A stretch of DNA of 64,000 nucleotides from Perognathus longimembris pacificus. Its lineage: Eukaryota > Chordata > Mammalia > Rodentia > Heteromyidae. The notes beneath the pieces are model-generated. The model was not told the origin of the DNA, ran no database searches, and saw only the letters and a list, made by a program, of their open reading frames with translations. Shown in pieces: positions 61,704 through 64,000 of the stretch. The stretch lies in contig NC_063161.1 of NCBI RefSeq assembly GCF_023159225.1, positions 120,194,958-120,258,957 on the forward strand, written 5' to 3'. Position 1 is the first letter of the stretch, and every line of letters begins with the position of its first letter. The translations under genes and the position numbers were made by a program.

Positions 61704-61910
61704 AAGGCTGGGAATATGGCCTAGTGATAGAGTGCTTGCCTTGCATACATGAAGCCCTGGGTTCAATTCCTCAGTACCACATAAACAGAAAAAGCTGGAA
61801 GTGGCACTGTGGGTCAAGGGGTAGAGCTAGCCTTAGGCAAAAAGAAGCCAGGGACAGTACTCAGGCCCTGAGTCCAAGCCCCAGGACTGGCAAAAAAAAA
61901 AAAAAAAAAA
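61704..61910 (+). mobile_element. IDL-Geo SINE, older copy in tandem
   Basis: More diverged ID-like half (cctagtgatagagtgcttgc) and Geo (gtgggtcaaggggtagagc), with a 19-A tail. It is head-to-tail with the copy at 61480. Confidence 0.94.
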
Positions 61911-62040
61911 GGACAAAAGGGGGAGGGGAGGAATGAGGGAGGAGGTAACAAACAGTACAAGAAATGTATCCAATGCCTAATGTATGAAACTGTAACCTCG
62001 CTGTAATTCAGGTTGATAATTAAAAAAATTTTTAAAAAAG
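61911..62040 (+). mobile_element. L1-like 3'-end fragment with G-rich stretch
   Basis: A G-rich stretch (gggggaggggaggaatgagg) precedes gaaatgtatccaatgcctaa and gaaactgtaacctcgctgta, then an A/T-rich end. A G-rich polypurine tract before the end is a feature of L1 3' UTRs. Confidence 0.55.
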
Positions 62041-62775
62041 AAAAAAGTGAACAGTGAACTACAATACTACAATGATGAAATTGCCAAGAGGGCACACAGA
62101 CCTCATAGGTCTTTCAAGAGCAAACCTAGGGCAACTCTTTACAAATATGATATTGGAGGTAAAAATGCTCTGAATTCAACCCTTTGGATTTTCAAACTTT
62201 ACTTAAATCAAATATGAACACATGATTTAAAAATATCCCCAAACACAAAGAAACAAGTGAATGTAATGAAGTTAACAGGGCTACAAGGACCCCAGGTGGG
62301 TAATTCTGAGAGGCAGAGTACAAATGTATAAAAAGGTAAATTGTTGGAATCTGAAAGGTAACCAGGCTATGACAGACAAATTAGAATTATCAGAACAACA
62401 ACAACAACAAAAAAACTTCTGAAAAGTAAAACTCAAGATTTTTTAAAACTCACTGTTGGAGTCAATATCTTCATGGCTCACATGGCAAATCAAAGACAGA
62501 TATAACTGAATTCGCAAAATAAAAGAAAGATACAATTAAACAGCAAGAACATGCACACAAGACTTGAAGAATAACAAATATCTAACTAGTGATCCAGAAA
62601 AAAAAAGAGCATGTAGACACAGTGGTTTCCAAAAATGATTAAAGAATCATAAGTCAAATGCAGAAAAAGTACTGTATTAGAGTAACAGAATATAAAATTA
62701 AAACTTTATACCTAGACACAGTGTAAAAAATGAATACTAAATTCACAGACTGATTATAAAGAAATAAGACATCAC

Positions 62776-62968
62776 CTTTTTTTTTTTTTTTTTTTGCCAG
62801 CCCTGGGGCTTCAACTCAGGTTCTGGGCATTGTCCTTGAGCTTCTTTTGCTCAAGGCTAGCACTCTACCACTTGAGCCACAGTGCCCTGTGGTATTGAGG
62901 AATCAAACTCAGGGGGGCCTCATGCATGCTAGGCAAACACTCTACCACTAAGCCACATTCCCAGCCTT
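62776..62968 (-). mobile_element. IDL-Geo SINE with internal deletion
   Basis: T-run, reverse Geo (agccctggggcttcaactca) joined to the ID-like half after a short deletion at agtgccctgtggtattga. Ends ccacattcccagcc. Confidence 0.92.
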
Positions 62969-62990
62969 TTAAGAACAAAGTTTCATCTGG

Positions 62991-63024
62991 ACTTTTTTTT
63001 TTTGCCAGCCCTGGGGCTTGAACA
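62991..63024 (-). mobile_element. IDL-Geo 3'-end stub
   Basis: T-run plus gccagccctggggcttgaac only; about 20 bp of the Geo 3' end, an extreme 5' truncation. Confidence 0.75.
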
Positions 63025-63140
63025 ATATCATCTCTTAAAAAAAAAAGAACAGCTAACTAACAACATTCCAGAGCTGCCTAGGACCAACTGTTAATTTTTC
63101 AGCAACTTTGCATAAATAAAAGCACGGCATAAATAAAAAC

Positions 63141-63420
63141 ATACTGCAGGCGCAGTGGCTACCAGCTACTCAGGAGTAGAGAACTGGATATCATACTATG
63201 GTACCAGTCTGAGCAAAACATTTGTATGATTCTTATCTCAACTATAAGCCAGGCATGCTAGAACACAGCTGTAACTCCAGTTACACAAGAGACAGAGATA
63301 GGAAGAGTCCACCCAAATCAGCCACAGGCATAAAGCAGAATGCTCTGTCTGAAAAATGACTAAAACAAAAGGGCTGGGAGTGCAGCTCAAGTGGTAAAGT
63401 TCAAATTGCCAAACTTGAAA
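63141..63420 (+). mobile_element. Three-part SINE (7SL + 7SL + tRNA-like)
   Basis: gcaggcgcagtggctaccag (first unit), agccaggcatgctagaacac (second unit), then gggctgggagtgcagctcaa and gtggtaaagttcaaattgcc (tRNA-like). Confidence 0.78.
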
Positions 63421-63689
63421 AAGAAAAATGGATTATAGAATTAAAGTAAGGATGCTGTTTTAAATAAAATAAGGTTATGAGTAGAGAAATATTAAAAGAA
63501 GCAATAGATCATTAAAACACATCATTTTCTAATTATTTTGCTACATATTTTGATTTCTGTTCTTAAGGTATTTGTCTCTAGTGCACTAACATGTTGGAAA
63601 TATTTCAACTTCCCAACTCTAATTATTATTGGCATTAAATGACATGATATTTTAATAGCATAGAGATGAGTAAGCATTGAAAGTTTTTA

Positions 63690-64000
63690 TTTCCCCCAGA
63701 GTAGAAGTTGATCATTTACTAGCATAAACCTAGGTCAAACCAACAACAGACTTCACAATAGAAAATAATTTTCATAGCACTGAGAGGAGACAGGTGGCAA
63801 CCTAGAATTTTATAATCAGAAGAAAACATTTTCTATAATGAGAACAACAACTAAAAGTTCTATAGATCAACAGAAACTGAATTTACTAAGAAAAATCTTT
63901 CAATAGATGAACTCCCACAGGGTTGCCTCAGAAATAAGGAAAGTGAATTCAAGAAATTATTGTAGTACATTTCACATAAAATTTAATTTTAAAATGTTAA
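63690..64000 (+). mobile_element. Possible old L1 (L1M-type) remnant
   Basis: caacagacttcacaatagaa, gtggcaacctagaattttat and caatagatgaactccc resemble a non-coding L1M segment ('caacctagaattctatatcc'). The AT-rich, A-rich stretch at 62390-62600 may belong to it. Boundaries uncertain. Confidence 0.45.

Larger units (their letters stand above)
53497..64000 (-). other. MLLT3: MLLT3 intron upstream of the poly-Ser exon (partial, at least 10.5 kb)
   Basis: This intron lies 5' (in gene sense) of the poly-Ser exon; its donor and the YEATS-domain exons are outside the window. The part next to the exon (53497-54951) and 55162-56117 show nothing I can identify. From 56133 rightward it becomes SINE-dense (eleven IDL-Geo, 7SL-Geo or three-part copies to 63420). 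No alternative promoter or exon could be supported. Confidence 0.9.

Noticed and set aside
61359..61817. 152-residue minus-strand open frame, and similar frames with 'TQGLSTVPGF' type sequence at 9000, 31062, 54932, 59212 and 61814
   Set aside because: They recur wherever an IDL-Geo or 7SL-Geo SINE lies and are translations of the SINE; not genes.
1..64000. CRISPR array, operon, phage or other prokaryote-type system
   Set aside because: The sequence is a mammalian gene with spliced exons and retroposons; the spaced direct repeats are SINEs or microsatellites.

Overview
The window is a piece of a mammalian nuclear genome, almost certainly from a geomyoid rodent (kangaroo rat, pocket mouse or pocket gopher). 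The lineage call rests on many copies of the composite SINE IDL-Geo (a tRNA-Ala/ID-like left half joined to a 'Geo' right half), which established knowledge restricts to Geomyoidea. MIR, L1 and hAT-Charlie relics, long (TG)n/(GGAA)n microsatellites, AT-rich introns and GT-AG splicing fit a placental mammal.

There is one protein-coding gene, on the minus strand: the middle of MLLT3 (AF9). Four coding exons can be placed to the base, and their phases join without a break: 53496-52789 (708 nt; 42-serine tract, Lys/Glu/Pro-rich region, basic nuclear-localisation motif), 6179-6104 (76 nt), 4052-3923 (130 nt) and 1750-1651 (100 nt). Together they give 1014 nt, or 338 codons. The N-terminal YEATS exons lie beyond position 64000 and the C-terminal AHD exons lie below position 1. 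The window thus holds 1.65 kb of the intron after the last visible exon, two introns of about 2.1 kb, one very large intron of 46.6 kb (6180-52788), and 10.5 kb of the intron before the poly-Ser exon.

The introns are mostly retroposons and unassigned AT-rich sequence. At least four composite SINE types are visible. IDL-Geo is the youngest, with intact A-tails and 13-16 bp target-site duplications. A 7SL/B1-like left monomer joined to the same Geo module is older. A diverged 7SL + 7SL + tRNA-like three-part element is older still, and there is one 7SL + ID-like dimer. Young SINEs are dense at 58.5-63.0 kb and absent from 15.3 to 27.0 kb. Old L1 3' ends, MIRs, a MER1-type hAT MITE and a tRNA-Ile-derived SINE are also present.

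The points most worth a second look are: (1) the Geo module has its own tRNA-like A and B boxes, so it is probably tRNA-derived; (2) the same Geo module is joined to two unrelated left monomers; (3) the three-part SINE; (4) a 340-bp, roughly 95% identical inverted repeat in the large intron; (5) a 57-bp tandem duplication inside the poly-Ser coding tract. No bacterial-type system, CRISPR array or viral gene was seen.
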